A stretch of 64,000 bases of DNA. Origin: Dermanyssus gallinae. Taxonomy: Eukaryota; Arthropoda; Arachnida; Mesostigmata; Dermanyssidae. Each line of letters starts with the position of its first letter. The first letter of the stretch is position 1. The position numbers and the translations under genes are program-made. Under the pieces are notes generated by a model. It was not told where the DNA came from, did not search any database, and saw only the letters and a list, made by a program, of their open reading frames with translations. The stretch covers positions 62,001 to 126,000 of the forward strand of contig QVRM01005224.1 in assembly GCA_003439945.1 (NCBI GenBank), given 5' to 3'. Shown piece by piece: positions 1-13,800 of this stretch.

Positions 1-999
1 GTTCCATGTGTGTGTCCACTATTTTCGCTCGCGTTAGACCTCACATTCTACGCCAAAAAGATAGCTCGTATGTACATAAGTGCAATTTGCGCCCTAAAAA
101 TGCTTGGTTTGGCGATCCTACGATGCGCGGGGTTACTAAAATCGTAGATAGCTAGTGGAGCATGTAATGCTGGACATTTGATCGTAGTAGTGCCAGCGTT
201 TACCTGTTACCGGCAGCAAATCATCCACCAGTCATCGCTTGAGTCGTGCTTTAACGTGACTGCGTAGCCAGGGTGCCAGCCAACCTGTTTAACGTTCATT
301 CAACATCTGTTCAGTCGTAAAGTGACAAAAACTGTCGTTCCCCCTTAGTTCCATACTTGCTGAAGACTAGTACGGGAAAGGCCAACGGCGTCGGCATTTT
401 GCATCGAACTCTGGCTTGACGAATGAACTCATCTATCGACATATACAAGCGCATCGGTAAACTTAGAGGAAAAGGGTGATTGCACCAGATCTCCTACAAT
501 ATGTATTATCCAAATTGACGAACCAGCAGGGTCCCCTACCTCCCTGCTGTCTTGGTTCAGGAGAAGGCTACCACCTCACTACACCTTCCACAACAATAAA
601 ATCATCACCCCGCAATTTCGCGTTACATCCCAGCATATTGATCATCGTGTCTTTCGGGAGACTTCAACCCACACCATGACAGGTTGCATCCGCTGCTGCA
701 AAGGGCAGCAACAGACGCTGTCTGATTCACTTGCAGGAAGGAAGGCATCGCCCAATCGCTACCCATGGTTGAGTAAGTCAAGGGCGTTTAGCGATCAGTC
801 CGGAATCGATGGACAGCCACTTATCAGTAATTTATTAGCATTGACAGTCTTTGAGTAATCCACGACAATACGAGCCATGGCCAACGGGCCTAGGGAACGT
901 TACGATTAAGAGTTTGCACATCTGATCAACTTTCTATTTGCGCTGAAGGTACCCGCAGCGCGCACATCGCAGTCTATCACTCGGAACGAGAGTCATAGT
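1..999. other. No gene recognised
   Basis: Only short frames of ordinary random length are present, and no repeat or family motif was recognised up to the SINE at 1000. Confidence 0.6.
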
Positions 1000-1206
1000 C
1001 ACTGCCCAAGGTCAAGCCCGGTGGCGCGTCGCAACCGGAGCAGGAGACACATAGCAGGTGCGATGCGGGTTCGAGCCCCACCGTTGCCGCACATTTGTAT
1101 TGATGGGGCATGTCCGTCTATGAAGCAATGCAAAAAGCAGTCCCGTGGACGTTAAATCTTGGCTTAGGGTCAGCCCGAAAACTTTACTTTTTTATTTACT
1201 GCCCGA
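1000..1206 (+). mobile_element. tRNA-derived SINE, copy 1
   Basis: It contains a tRNA-like promoter B box (GGTTCGAGCCCC) after CGGTGGCGCGTCGCAACCGG, then the family tail CAGTCCCGTGGACGTTAAAT. It is flanked by an exact 12-bp duplication, GAGAGTCATAGT at 988-999 and 1207-1218. Copies 2 (27451) and 3 (63222) share the head. Confidence 0.8.
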
Positions 1207-1899
1207 GAGAGTCATAGTTGCGCCGCCAGGGACCTGTGTATTTTCCTACAATTTGTATATCGATAAGCAGTACATGAAAACCCAAAAATCCTTAAATTGT
1301 AGATTATGACTTGCTTCTAAGTCGCACTTTCACTGCGTTCTTCAATTTATCATATTGAAACCATTTAAGAAACTTTCAAATAAAACTGTTGCAGTTAGCG
1401 TGTTTTCTATACGCAAACACTTAGTTCAAACATTTAGCTTGGCTGTACACATATGGTGCCCTGCCCCTTGCGCCTTGCTCAATGTTGTTGAGTTGATAAT
1501 ACGCGTTAAGAAGTCGCTCTGGAGCGTGGATGATGCTATATTGTATTCAGTTGCCAGAGACAATATTCGATAAAATGCGTGGTGTAAAAGCGCTCAATAA
1601 TAATACCGTCATGTTTTTTTTTTATGTATACTTATTTTTTTCGATGGCAGTCGGGGGAGACACTCTACGGATGGGAGGCTAAAACGCATTATGTGAAACA
1701 AATGATAATTGGGGAAAGGTCGCGACTGATGCCGGTCGACGCTGGTGCTACTGGTGGCGTGGATCTTCCTAAATAGAGGCGCACCATTGAAAGCGAGGAT
1801 GCGCGTGCTGAGTCCGCGGCGAGAAGGAACGCAAGATAGGTCGGTTGCTTTGCTTTGCTGTGTGGCCAGTGTGCCATACATATTGCCGGCGGTGGCGGC

Positions 1900-3298
1900 C
1901 GGCCAGCCAGCCAGTCAGGTATCTATCTAGTCGCAGTCAGCCTTACACCGACTGGAGCCAGACTACAGCACGAACAACCGGCGCATTGGTCGACCATCAG
2001 CCGAACAACAGCCAACCTGTCCTCGAACCGGTTAACCAGCAACTAACTTAACAGCCGGCCGGCCAGCAGACAGACAAGGTAGTTAGTGAGCAGGCAAATC
2101 GATACGTAGGTAGAAGAAGAAGATACTGCAGTCCGGCTGCTGGCGCTGCTCCTAGTATTACTAGCGGTTAGTACAACTAGTCGAACTACTCGCTTGTCAT
2201 GGCCGCTTGTTTCTAGCGAGCCCCCCGGTCACAGAACACTACGGTTCATCTTGTCATGGTTGTCATGGTTGTTTTTGTTGTTGCTGCTGCTGTTGTTGTT
2301 GTGGTCGTCGTCGTCGTTGTCGTTGACCATCTTCTCGTTGACCGTTGCCGCTGTGGCAATCGTTGTACTAGCTGCGGCAGACTGATCTGATTTCTTTGCC
2401 GATATAGTATGGTCAGCGTAGCGAAAAAGGGCAGCCTATTCTTTTTTCTTCTTCTCCCTCTTCTACGTATTCCTTTTCTTAAAAAGAAGGTCGGCAGTGA
2501 ACAACGACAAGAGATATGTGGACTGACAAAGCAAAAGAAGAGGCAGTGTCCGTCCGTCGTCCGTCCATCCGGCTGTCTCTCTGTCTCTCTGTCTGTCTGT
2601 GTAGGAGTGCCGCCAACTGATTCCGCGTTGCCTCCACCGAGTGTGATTAGCGGCCGCGTGGGCGCGGCGGGATGAAGTGAATACGCTGAGTGTGGACACG
2701 ATACCCGTGAACGGTGCTGGTGGTGCCGGTGCTGGTGGTGGGGGCCCGCTCTCAACTAAAGACATGACCAGGCACAGTAGCAGCAACAGCAGCAGCAGCA
2801 ATAGATGCCGTTGTTGTAGCAGCAGCAGCAGGTAGACAGTGTATCTGCTCCGGTAGCAGCACCTAGCTCTAACTACATTGCATCTTGAAAGAACGCACTA
2901 ACAAGCGTCATTCATTAGCCGCAGCCGGTGCGGCGCCACGCTCACCACTAGCCAGCCAGCCAGCCAGCCCACACGGACACACGCAGTGATCGCGACCTCA
3001 TGTTGTTGTTACTCGAATCGGGAGCGAACGAATTACTTTTAACTTTATAACTGTACATCCACAATGGGTGGGTGCACGGAACCCATTAGGATAGACGAAA
3101 GTGCCTCTTGACGTGCGATCTCTTATTGCTGCTAACGTGCCGCCACTATTATTGTCTGTCTGCCCGACGGTTCGATTGTTGTTAGCTCGTGGCGACAACA
3201 CCAGATCGAGCAGGTGGTGCCGCGCCGCGGCAACGTGCTCCACTCAGCGCGTCGATTTTTTGGTCGTCGGTAGTGTTCGCCATCTCAATCGGCTCAGT
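1900..3298 (+). promoter_or_regulatory. 5' region of the vanin-like gene, simple-repeat rich
   Basis: It contains GCCAGCCAGCCAG runs, TTG/CTG triplets (2266-2330), TCTG tetranucleotides (about 2575-2600) and CAG runs (2775-2835). This mirrors the NUDT21 5' region, so it is probably promoter and 5' UTR, possibly with an unseen signal-peptide exon. Long frames here on either strand are low-complexity shadows. Confidence 0.35.
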
Positions 3299-3418
3299 AT
3301 GCGCGTCTGCGTACTCGAGCAGCAGGTGAAGCAGCCTTACCCAGGCCGTTCGCCCGATCAAGTACTCGACGACACGCTGAAACTCTACGAGGAATCAGCC
3401 AAGTACGCCCATGAACAG
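3299..3418 (+). CDS. Vanin-like gene, exon 1 (N-terminal part of the hydrolase domain)
   Basis: It encodes 40 residues ending LKLYEESAKYAHEQ, which align with the helix before the catalytic Glu strand in vanins (the LDIYEEQ-type segment). It joins exon 2 in phase 0 at CAG/GTGCCT. The ATG at 3299 is the only in-frame ATG. The frame stays open upstream to 3095, and an AG acceptor lies just before the ATG (3296-3297), so this could instead be an internal exon after an unseen signal-peptide exon. Confidence 0.6.
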
Positions 3419-4336
3419 GTGCCTGCCACACGTCACAATTTCATGCCATTCCAGCGTAATAATTACGCTTCAGCAATACGCTAAGTCATCGTGCTTAAGT
3501 ATACGCACTAGACGAATACTAACTAGATAAAAGAAACACTTACTACTACTACTACTAGATAAAAATAATCTAGATAAAGGATACGTCTGGCAACAGACTG
3601 CTCTAAAATAGAACAGATAATATTATAATTGAGTATGCTGTACTGCACGCCGGGGATTTGTGGCTAAGTCTATCGGCTTTACGGATTGTTATCAAGTTCA
3701 GACCAGTACTTACGCATAGATTTACGCACACTTTGGGTGCATTAAGCCGCTTTCCGGAAGCGATTCATTTGTGGACGTAGCAGTAAGCGAGTCCAACTTG
3801 GCAAAAATGGCAAGTCTATTTCTTGAATCAAATATTTCAGCTTATATGCTCTTAATTGCAATTTAACTATATGTTTTTATTACTGTAAATCAGAAAGAAA
3901 GCTTTTTGAAGGGCTGTCTGAAAACCTAGCGCTATAAACCTCCATTTGGAACTTAACTTTTTGTCTTGGTTAGTTAGTTGGGACATGTATCACAATAGAC
4001 CTCATTGGTACTCACTGTACAGGGACCCACCCGACGTCGCTTTAAGCAAAAACTCTTTAGTACAGCTCAGTTTTTTAGAGTTCCCGCAAACGTGAATGAC
4101 GGGCTAATATCTGTCGGTGCGCCACTGGAATTCAAGCTATGAAATTAGATGTATTACATTTATACAAACTTAAGTACCACAGATATGCTATATTTTACGG
4201 GTATGCCGAACACCAGCTGATATCTATAAAAGATAACAACAACACATTTTGCAAAATTTTATTTTATATAAACATTAAAGCAATACTGACTAACAACTAA
4301 CAGTAAGTAAATTAATTTAACTAAGGCAGTTCTCAC

Positions 4337-4376
<40 letters not shown>

Positions 4377-7300
4377 AACGATGGCCTACAAATTGGATCA
4401 CAGCCATTTCACCTGATACCATCCAACCCTCCTCCATGTTTTCTTCTACGCCATCAGCTAACCCTGTGACAGTTTCCGCCTTGATCGTTCTTAATGTGAC
4501 CAAAGGTGCTGGCTCAAATCCCATCAGTGACGCCCTGAAATCCGTCGTCGGTTTCCACTGGCGATCCCCGACTAGTTTGCGATAGTTCAAATCTCCCTTG
4601 AATACAATCAGATCTGATTGACCGATGTCAGCGTACAAGCTAGGATCTCTTCGAGCCATGTCTGCGTAATCGAATGGGAGCGTCCAGTACATGCGCTCCT
4701 CCACAGACCACTGCCCGGAGCGTAAGTAGCCCTGGCATCTTTTGGCAAGCTCAGAAGTCGACGCTACCCTGGATCGCTCCAGCTGCTCGATAACAAAACG
4801 GATGTCGTGTGCCAGGGCATCCGAAACAAACCACGGTAGGCGCTTGACAAACAGGCGAATTTTGGAGGCAAAACCCTGCTTCGTCAGGTAGTCCATAAGC
4901 ACTAGGTCGGTGACCAGCTCAAACCCCGCATTGTCCAGCACGAAATCGATCTGCAATTCGACAAAAGTCCTTGAGAGAGTCTAGCATACTAAAATTAGTT
5001 CCTCAGCGGCATTTGATCTTGGCTGATCCATTAAGCAATATACCTTGCTAACGTACTACAGTAGACGAGACAAAAATCACTAATCACCGAATCCGGACGA
5101 ACACGTGTGTGAACACCCTGAAATGTGCTACCAAATATTTGTCTAGATACGTAGCGCTAATATACAACATATATTCCCTCCAGACTGTATTGACTTTATG
5201 CAAACACATTTTACATTATTAAAATAATCTTAAGAAAAATAAAATTATTTCTAGTGGGCACACCTTGAGTTTCCGTTTTAAGCGAATATATTGAACGAGT
5301 TCTGAAGTGTCATTCCGAAGGATCTTGGCTCGTAGATGATCCAGTTGCGCAAAAGGATCTACCTGCTGTGAACTGTCCTCACCGGCGGATAACGACAAAT
5401 CACACTTGTTTCCCCAAAGTGATACTTCAATTAATTGCGAAAGAAGGTCCACGTTCGCTGATTGACCCTTTAATGTATCTGCAATAAAAACAAATATTAC
5501 TTTAACCTATTAACAGCCGCATCTCTTTGCATTGACCACCACAATACTTTAATGAAACTTAACTCCAGACTAAATAATACTGCACCGATAGTAATGGTTA
5601 ATAAAATGTACTATATTTTTGTCATTCAATTACACATTAATATTATCTGTCCTTTTTCTCATTGGGCCCAATGCATCGAAGACGATTGATTGAATGATAA
5701 AGTTTTGCTCCAGTTCGCGGTATTTAGCCAGCTTGCGGTCTTCTGCAAGGCGAGTGGCTGCTCCGATCTCCCGGATGGTATGACGAACATATGATGCGGC
5801 CAACGTGTGAGAGATAATGACGACGTACACAAAACAGCGGCGTTCACTTCATGAGTCAGGCCATCCGGTCGCAGTTGGTTGTTTGGTAACAGTCCAACCG
5901 GCTCTTTAACTGCAGGATATGGGCTAACTGCATTGCTCGGTTCCATACGTCGCTCAGAACCCAACGCCTTGAAAACCTAACGGCGCTCCTCTTGCACGTT
6001 TGAGGTATGCTCGTCCGCGGAAGACACCGGTATGTCATATCTAGCACAATTGTGTGCATAACAGACCTATTCCCCAAACTCCCCGGTGCGAAGTTTGGTA
6101 GTGTTCAGCATCATCCCCAGCTGCAGTGAGGGAATGTCCTAACGCCATTTGCCGCTCATCGGATTGCTCGCGACTCTCAGTCGCGCCTGCTCTTTAATGG
6201 TACTCGCCTGGCTCATCAAATGCTCCTGGGTTGTCTTAACTAATTGCAAGTTCAAAGCCAACTGTGATATGCATTCAGGCACTTGACCCCACTTAGCTTC
6301 GTAGTAACGGCAAGCTGGTTCCATTTGAGGGATGAGCTTAGTATGCATCTGGTGGTCAATCCGTGACATCAAGGCCTCGGTGTTTTTGAGGGACCCAAAA
6401 TAGGTAGAGACAGCTATTTGCAAAGCCGTAAATAAGAAATTTGAACCCTAAAGGGTACGTCGCAAAGTTTCGTCAAATGATTGACACAAGGTCGGTGTGT
6501 CATAGGCTCATGCGCAACGAAAAATCATCAGCCTCGGAGTTGACAAGCTCACGCGTAGTAGATCGAGGGCTGGGCGAGGGTCCAAGAACCGCAGATGGAA
6601 GCACTAGCGAGCAACCTTTTTAATTAAAGATATGCCGATGGAGTCGTCGAGAATCGGCGCCCCGAGAAGCCCGAATTCATGATCAGAGTGATGACGATCC
6701 TCTTTAAAGAGAAAGTAAACCTTGCGTTTGGGGTCATTCATCTTAGGTCCTGAGACTTCGAAACCCTTTAACTTTTAATCTCTCTGCACCACCAGGGCGT
6801 CTCCGGCGAGGGTGCCATCATCAGGAACCATGGTCGAAGTCCGGAAGAAATATTTTGTTTAAAGCTCGCGAATAGCAATTTAAAATATAGCGGGGCTACA
6901 AGGGCCACTCTGTTGAACACCGGAGCGTGACTCGGTGAATTATCGCTGCCAATCATCAACTTGCTTGGAGACCTGTACATCTGTGGTCTCGTCTTAGCGC
7001 GTTAAAAACGTTCCAAGGCGTGTTCAAGTCTAGTTGGACTATAACCTCGCGCGGGAAACTCGTGTTGTGATCAACGAATGCCCGTGTTGCATAGACGGCC
7101 GCTTCTGCACCTCCCCTGACTTCGCAGCCAAGCTGATGCAGAGAGACCAGTACGACGATGTCCGACATGCTCTTCCTGATAATGATTTTTTCGACTCAAA
7201 ACCAACGGCAATGGGTCTAATGCCATAGTCATTTTTTGCGCAAGGCAATAAGCGAGTCGCCGCAAAAGACTGAGAGCAGCTTTTCATTAACAGCAAAATT

Positions 7301-10300
7301 GACGAGGCGTACTAGGCTAAGAAGGAGTCGGTTCTCCTCACGGTCTCTGCCGATACGGTCTTTCACATGACGCGGCCAAAAGCCGTCGAGGCCACCGCCT
7401 CAGCTGTTGAGAAAGTTGAAACACATAGATTAGTTTCAGATCCATTTCCCGCTCGGAATCGGTTAAGGTTCTCGCACAGTACAAATGTAAGAGTTCGGCC
7501 GCGTACCTTCTAAGACGGTATGCAGAATACTGCAGTTGGAAATTGCAGTAATCTTCTATATAAATTTCTGCTGGCTGTTGAGCAGACCTCTGATGACGTG
7601 AACGGACCTTAACCCTGTTTTGAACAACCGCAGATAAATACCATTTAGAAACAAAGACAACTGGCTGGATATCGTTCAAATGTGAGCACATTTTCACCGT
7701 AAGAGCGGAGGCGTTTTGTTAAATGCGTAGTAAGGCCGTCTCTTAAGCGTCTCTTGAATCGGTGGAGGCGATAGGGGCACGATCCCCAAGTCGACTCGTG
7801 AGACCCCTTACAGAGGCAGCAGTTCGGGAAATGAATACAGTCTTTATCGATGTGACTAGTAAAGTCGCAGAGGCCGCAACGTGGGGCGACCGCGGTCATC
7901 GGCGTGACGTGGTTTAGGCTAAAGCACCTGTAACTATGCCCAGACGAACTTCAGTGGGAACTGCGATGCGCGCGAAGGTGACGAAGAATGACAAAGCCAG
8001 AGATTGCAGCCATTGACAATTAGGTTATCACTGAGTGGAGAATGCACACCAATTTGTTTTTACTTTTAACAGCGAATCTTTGGCCGCCAGGTCCTGATTG
8101 AACAGGGAGCCCCACAAGTGGTCTTAGACTCAGCAAAGTAGCCCGTATCCACAACATCAGCAGCGACTATAACGAGTTTATCACTCCGAGCAAAGCAGGT
8201 CTCGTTAATATCTCCTTTATTGTGCCGGGCTATATCAATGCACACTTTGGCAAAAAATCCTCAAGTTGCTTGTCATCGGCTGAAAAGAGAACTGCCTCAG
8301 AAGCGCCTTGTTTACAACTTTAGGACCAGATGCCTATGGAACCGGTTCACCACACGCACCAACCTCAATTTAGTCCTCTGTATCGCTATGGTTTGGAGTA
8401 TCATCATGCCTTGCCACTTGAGTATCTTTTGGTAAAACAGATCCTGCCGCGTTATCAGGCGTCACTGTCTGCCTCAAAACGTTTACGCCGGTCTCGTCAC
8501 TAGTTTCACAGAAGGCCTGTCCATTGGCACACATACACTCAGTACCATCAATGGCACCGATGTTAGCGTCTGGAGTTGACAGCACCGTGGCAGCGCCGAC
8601 GTCTCTCGCCTCCTTCTTGTTATTCGGCTTCTTCATACCCTTTACATTTTCACTTGTTGAAGCCGAGAGCCGCTGGCGGCGACATCATTTCGAATACTGC
8701 TGACTGGCTTAAAGTTGCTGTTAACGTCAGCCGGTGGCTGTGCCGTTGTTGTCGACATTGCCGTGCCTTGGTTACCCAGATGGTGGGTCGCCCGTAGGCG
8801 AGTATACAATGCCCATCACGGGTCAATTCACAGCACAAAAGATGCTCCAATAACTGAAATTGAACTGCACTAATTCACAACACCAGGTAAGATCTAAAGG
8901 GCACTAAGACACACACGTTTACTATTCAAACCAAGAGGCGAGCCTAGCTTAGCGGATATTCACACTTTGCTTGTCCCGGCGCTCCAAGTCTCATGGTCCG
9001 CTTGAAGTATGCACGCTGGTTATGCACGCTGGGGATAGGATTTCGAACCTAGTGTATTCCCAAGCTGCCCAACTGGACGTGCGCTGGACTCGCTGGACGT
9101 GCGCAAAGGCGTTTCATCTACATTATTAATTTATTTTTAAGGAGGTTGAAAACCTGCCAAGTTGTCGTAGTAATCACTTACATCAGACTTGAACCGATAA
9201 CTGTTGAAAATGACTTGTCTCTAAAACATTGCATAAGCGTTTAAGCGATTCCCGGTGAATGCCATTAACGATCACCAAATCTAGTACTTACATTACTAAT
9301 CTCGTATATTATGTATTTTTTAAATCCCTGGCCTACCCTTGCTCGTTAGAATCGAAAGTGTCCACTCATGCGTACCCTACTTATTTTATTTATTACATTT
9401 TTGTTAAAACACATCGGCACTGACATTGCCAAAAATTGCCAGAAAATAATCCTACGTAGCGATATATTTAATTAAGCTAGCAAGAAGGTTCTAAGCATTG
9501 AGGATAAACACCATATCTACCCAAAACGCACGGTCTGTTTGATGAGGAGATCTTCAGGCAAAATCACACACAAGTGGAGATGTCAGACCACGGCCCATGC
9601 ACCTAAATCACAAACCGTGATCTTACATTAGAACGTTTTTGGGTCCAACGCTTGGCTTCCAACACTATGGGTGCTATAACATGTCATATAAACGGCAAAT
9701 GATTTCTACTCAGATCAAAGTCGCGGCCTGTGAGTACCTGTGAGTACGTTGACAGCCCACAGCGATGATGTTAGCGCAGTCTCTTTTTGTTCGCTAAAAT
9801 AGTCGTAGGATTTTAGCTTTGTCGTCACCTGGTGTGCAAACATCATCACAGAAAAAACCTCTTACTGAAGATGCAAGAAGAGGACATTTAGGTTTACAAT
9901 ATACAACCTTTACATTTACAACATGTACTGTTAAATATGTTATTGTTAGACTGTGGAGTTATAAGAACATATGCATGAGTTGGCTAGAGGTGCAACGAAT
10001 TGAGAGTATGCTTGTCCCACAAAAAATCACATGTAAAGTAACCACTTTACTTGATTACAATACACACATACAGCTCATAAGTAAAAGGAATCGGCGTATT
10101 CTATAAGTTATGGCAGGAACGATACGAACCTGGAAGGCTTCGAAGATTCGCCTATAGAAGTAGCATTCGGCAAATAGCCAAGTTCCATCGAACCACCGTG
10201 GTAGGTCAACTTCATGGGCAAGGTGTTTGTTCCAAACCTCGACATCGTCAAATGTGTCCTGCAACGGCACGTAGTCCTTGTTCGTTTGCAACTCATTGCG

Positions 10301-10811
10301 CAGCTTTGAAAGGCGACCTGCAATCGATCATAACCAAGTTCCACAAAGCACTTTGATTATGGTGCCTCTTTTCGTGCATGTTTATATTATTATTATGGTA
10401 CATATTATATGTATATTATGGTACATTTTTAAATATGGGGAGAACGTTGGTAGCTTGAACAGCTGCTGCCTCTGCTGAAGGTGGCCGCCAATGACTAGAT
10501 GTGCCCCTCATAACAGCGCCGAAAGTAACTACCCGCGCCGTCAAGCAGCGCTTAGGTCGTAATTGTAATCCAGCATGCACAAATCTTGACTTATTGCCTC
10601 TGTTGTATTTTAAGAAGATAGTTCTCTTCAATAAACAACAGTAGGGCGAATATATAACGCTAGTGGTTAACACGCAGTCACAGCGGACAGATGTGTTTGA
10701 CTGATTCGCTCGAAACCACGTTTGCGAAACTCGTTTGTACGGCATAAACAGAAACCCCGTTACACTGACATCAACCAGAGCTACCAGGGTAAATTTATTC
10801 GATACCATATC

Positions 10812-10855
<44 letters not shown>

Positions 10856-13800
10856 GATACATATACATGTTAATGCCATTCTTCTATTAGAGGCATCTCC
10901 GAAAGTCACTTAACGAAGATGTGATTGTTAGACATTCAGTGACCCTGATCACATATAACGCTTGTAGCGACATTTCCATTATGGCAATGATAATGGCAGC
11001 TACTGACTAAACTGGAAATATATGGTTTGGTTGTGGTTGAACCATTCGATTCAAGCGCAAAGTGTAGGCTCGTAGTCTGCGGGCTACTCACCAATGGTTT
11101 GCTTAATCTCCTCGTCAGTGCCCGCTCCATAAGTGCTCGCAATGTCGTAAGCTCGCCGACTCAGAAGATCGATCACCTTGATGAGGATCACTGGGAGACG
11201 ATCCTTCACTGTTTTATACGCAAATGAACCTTCTACCCGTGCTGAAAGGTGTTCGGCAACACCGTTCGTGGGTGCTGCCATCTTCAATTTAGCGATTCGA
11301 TCAAATGAATGAATGAATGAATCTGTCTCAGCAGAAAGCGCCACGCTTGTTGGGAAAGGGCAACTTATCTTCTTGGTAACGCGCCCGCAAAGCAGGCATT
11401 CCACACTGCAATGAATGTTGACCCCCTCGCCACTCGTAGACTCACCGGCGCCGCGGCAAGAACGCTAGAGCCCTTATTGGATAGACAGTCATTTGGAAAG
11501 CATAATAAGATATGCATAATCGCTCTAGCTGGGTGGTCAAAAACTAAGAGTTTAGAGCCGACGTAATAATGAAATCTGAGTGGATTCACGTTGTGCGTAT
11601 GAATTTTGCCTTAAGTAAGCAACTCACAAAATTAAAAGAAATATTCGAAAATTAGAAGAAAGAAGAAGAAGAAAACTAATCAAGCAATTCAACTAGAGTG
11701 TACCAAGCTCACTTGGGTTGACTCCACAAATTTCTGTGCCATATGACCAACATTCCTTCCTGCACCCGTTTTTATACCTTGTCCTCGGCAATAGTTTAAA
11801 GACGGCACTCGATTAACATCAGGGCAACAGTGTGGATAGCCTGTGCGGACGCTACCCAATTTGTAGACGTCACTCAGAGCTAACTACACGTTTTTGTCAA
11901 GAATTATCACATGGTAATCGTTGTCGAATCTACGTCTTTTCGTTGCACCGGGAAAGGACATAGTTCGTTCTATATTCGTCGTCTAAGGTGCAATGTTCAT
12001 CACAGAACTTTTCGAACCACACATACTGTGCGATAACTTCACTGAATTCACTAATCGAATATGTTAAACAACCAGCAACACGCATGCAACTGCCTTAAAT
12101 GTGTGTTCAACGAACTTACGATCAAGTACTCGAAACTTGTCCAAGTGGTGAGGCCAATGATGGTATTATCGCTAAGAAGCCATCTAGTTGGAAGCCGCTC
12201 GTTATCTCGGGTCATCTCGAGTTAGCATTACTACGACGGCAAATTTGTGTCCATGGTGGCGCTGCGGTTGTTCAGAGTCGAGTCTAATCGAATCGATGAC
12301 GTCACAGTGACTACGACGAAAGGGTCAAGCTCATTCATGGGGCGGAGCTTGTTTTTGTTAACATGAGCCACTACGGGCGCGTTCCAGCTAACTCTTAAGC
12401 TCTCACCCTACTAGAAACATAATATGTGCCACGTCACTGCTCTTATAGGGTTGAATATATAGCAAGCAGCTCATATGCAGTGCGTAAGCTTCCGCTGCCA
12501 GTAGTGGGAACACCCGTGATAATAATAATCAACGTTGTGTTCACGTTGTGTTCATAATCACGATGTGTTCCGGTTATGTACGAATAAAAATTGTGCATAC
12601 AAAATCATACCCGATGCAAAGTACTTCGGCAATCAACATCTGAAAAATGTATACTTGGCTACATACATCACCTTTAGAAATACCATGAACACATCGAAGT
12701 AGGGAACAAAACATTTCAAAGCAAACGGCAACGATAACGATCTTCCCTAAATGTTACACCTTAATCTCGTGATTTAAAGCTAAATGTGGTCCTAAAGGTG
12801 GTTTAAAGTTAAAGTGGTACAAAACCCTGTTCCTACCGGTTATGTGCCACGGTATACTTATCTGGGATAAAGGATTTAACGGGATCATCCGCACAGCTCA
12901 AATATTACATAATGACGCGCTTAAAGCTCCTACTTTTACGTATATTCAACACACTGTCTATGCACCTGCGTGTCGCCAGTCAATAATCTGACCAGCTAGA
13001 CCAAAAAGATTCGATACTCTGCCACTGGCCATCACTTTTTAAGCGAAGGAAAATATTATTCGGATTTGTTGCCGCTCTGTTCGGAGAAGTGAGCTCTTTG
13101 GACTGGTTCACTGAACTAGGTATATGGATGTTTTGCATATGTTTGGTGTGTTGGTCACTGATTTTATGTACTGTTTACTCAGTTGATGTGTGTAAATGGC
13201 TATTTTTATGGGTAGGTATGAGTGGTATTTAGACATATAAGTGCGATTGTATATACGATGGATAAATGTACTGACACATGTGCCGCTGTGATGATTTGGA
13301 ATTGACATGTAATGAATTTATTGTTCAGAGACGCATTCAATCGTGATTCTACTATTGTGAACTTGGGATTTGACAATTCAATTTCATTTATTCACCTGTG
13401 TAGGTAGCAGTCAAATACTTAGTCAAACAAAATCCATGTTGGATTTGATAATATGGGATTTGATAATAATAATAATCTAACACAAAGGGTAACGAAAAAG
13501 ACAATCGAATACCGCAAAATCATCAATCAACTTGTTCATCGCTTGCTTGTTTGCAGAAATGTGGTCTCTTGGTAGGTCCCGAGTTGGGCATATACAACGG
13601 CTTAAGTGCCGATCAAATGCTTCTCCTGTCAGAACAGCTGCCTCCGCTGGGTGATGAGCCCAATGAAGCACAACAGCCAGTGCTGTTTGCGTTAGCAAAG
13701 ATCGCCAGGGAAAACAATCTTTATCTCGTCTGCTCCATTGTGGAGCGCGATGACGCCTTCTATAATACGACAACGGTTCTGGATGTACAAGGACGCTTGG

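Noticed and set aside
2194..2801. Overlapping long frames on both strands with polyThr, polyLeu and His/Arg-rich products
   Set aside because: They are translations of TTG/CTG and CAG simple repeats in a 5' region; frames on both strands are open for that reason.
6441..6623. Plus-strand 60-codon frame within ARMT1 intron 3
   Set aside because: It lies opposite the minus-strand LINE and has no motif.
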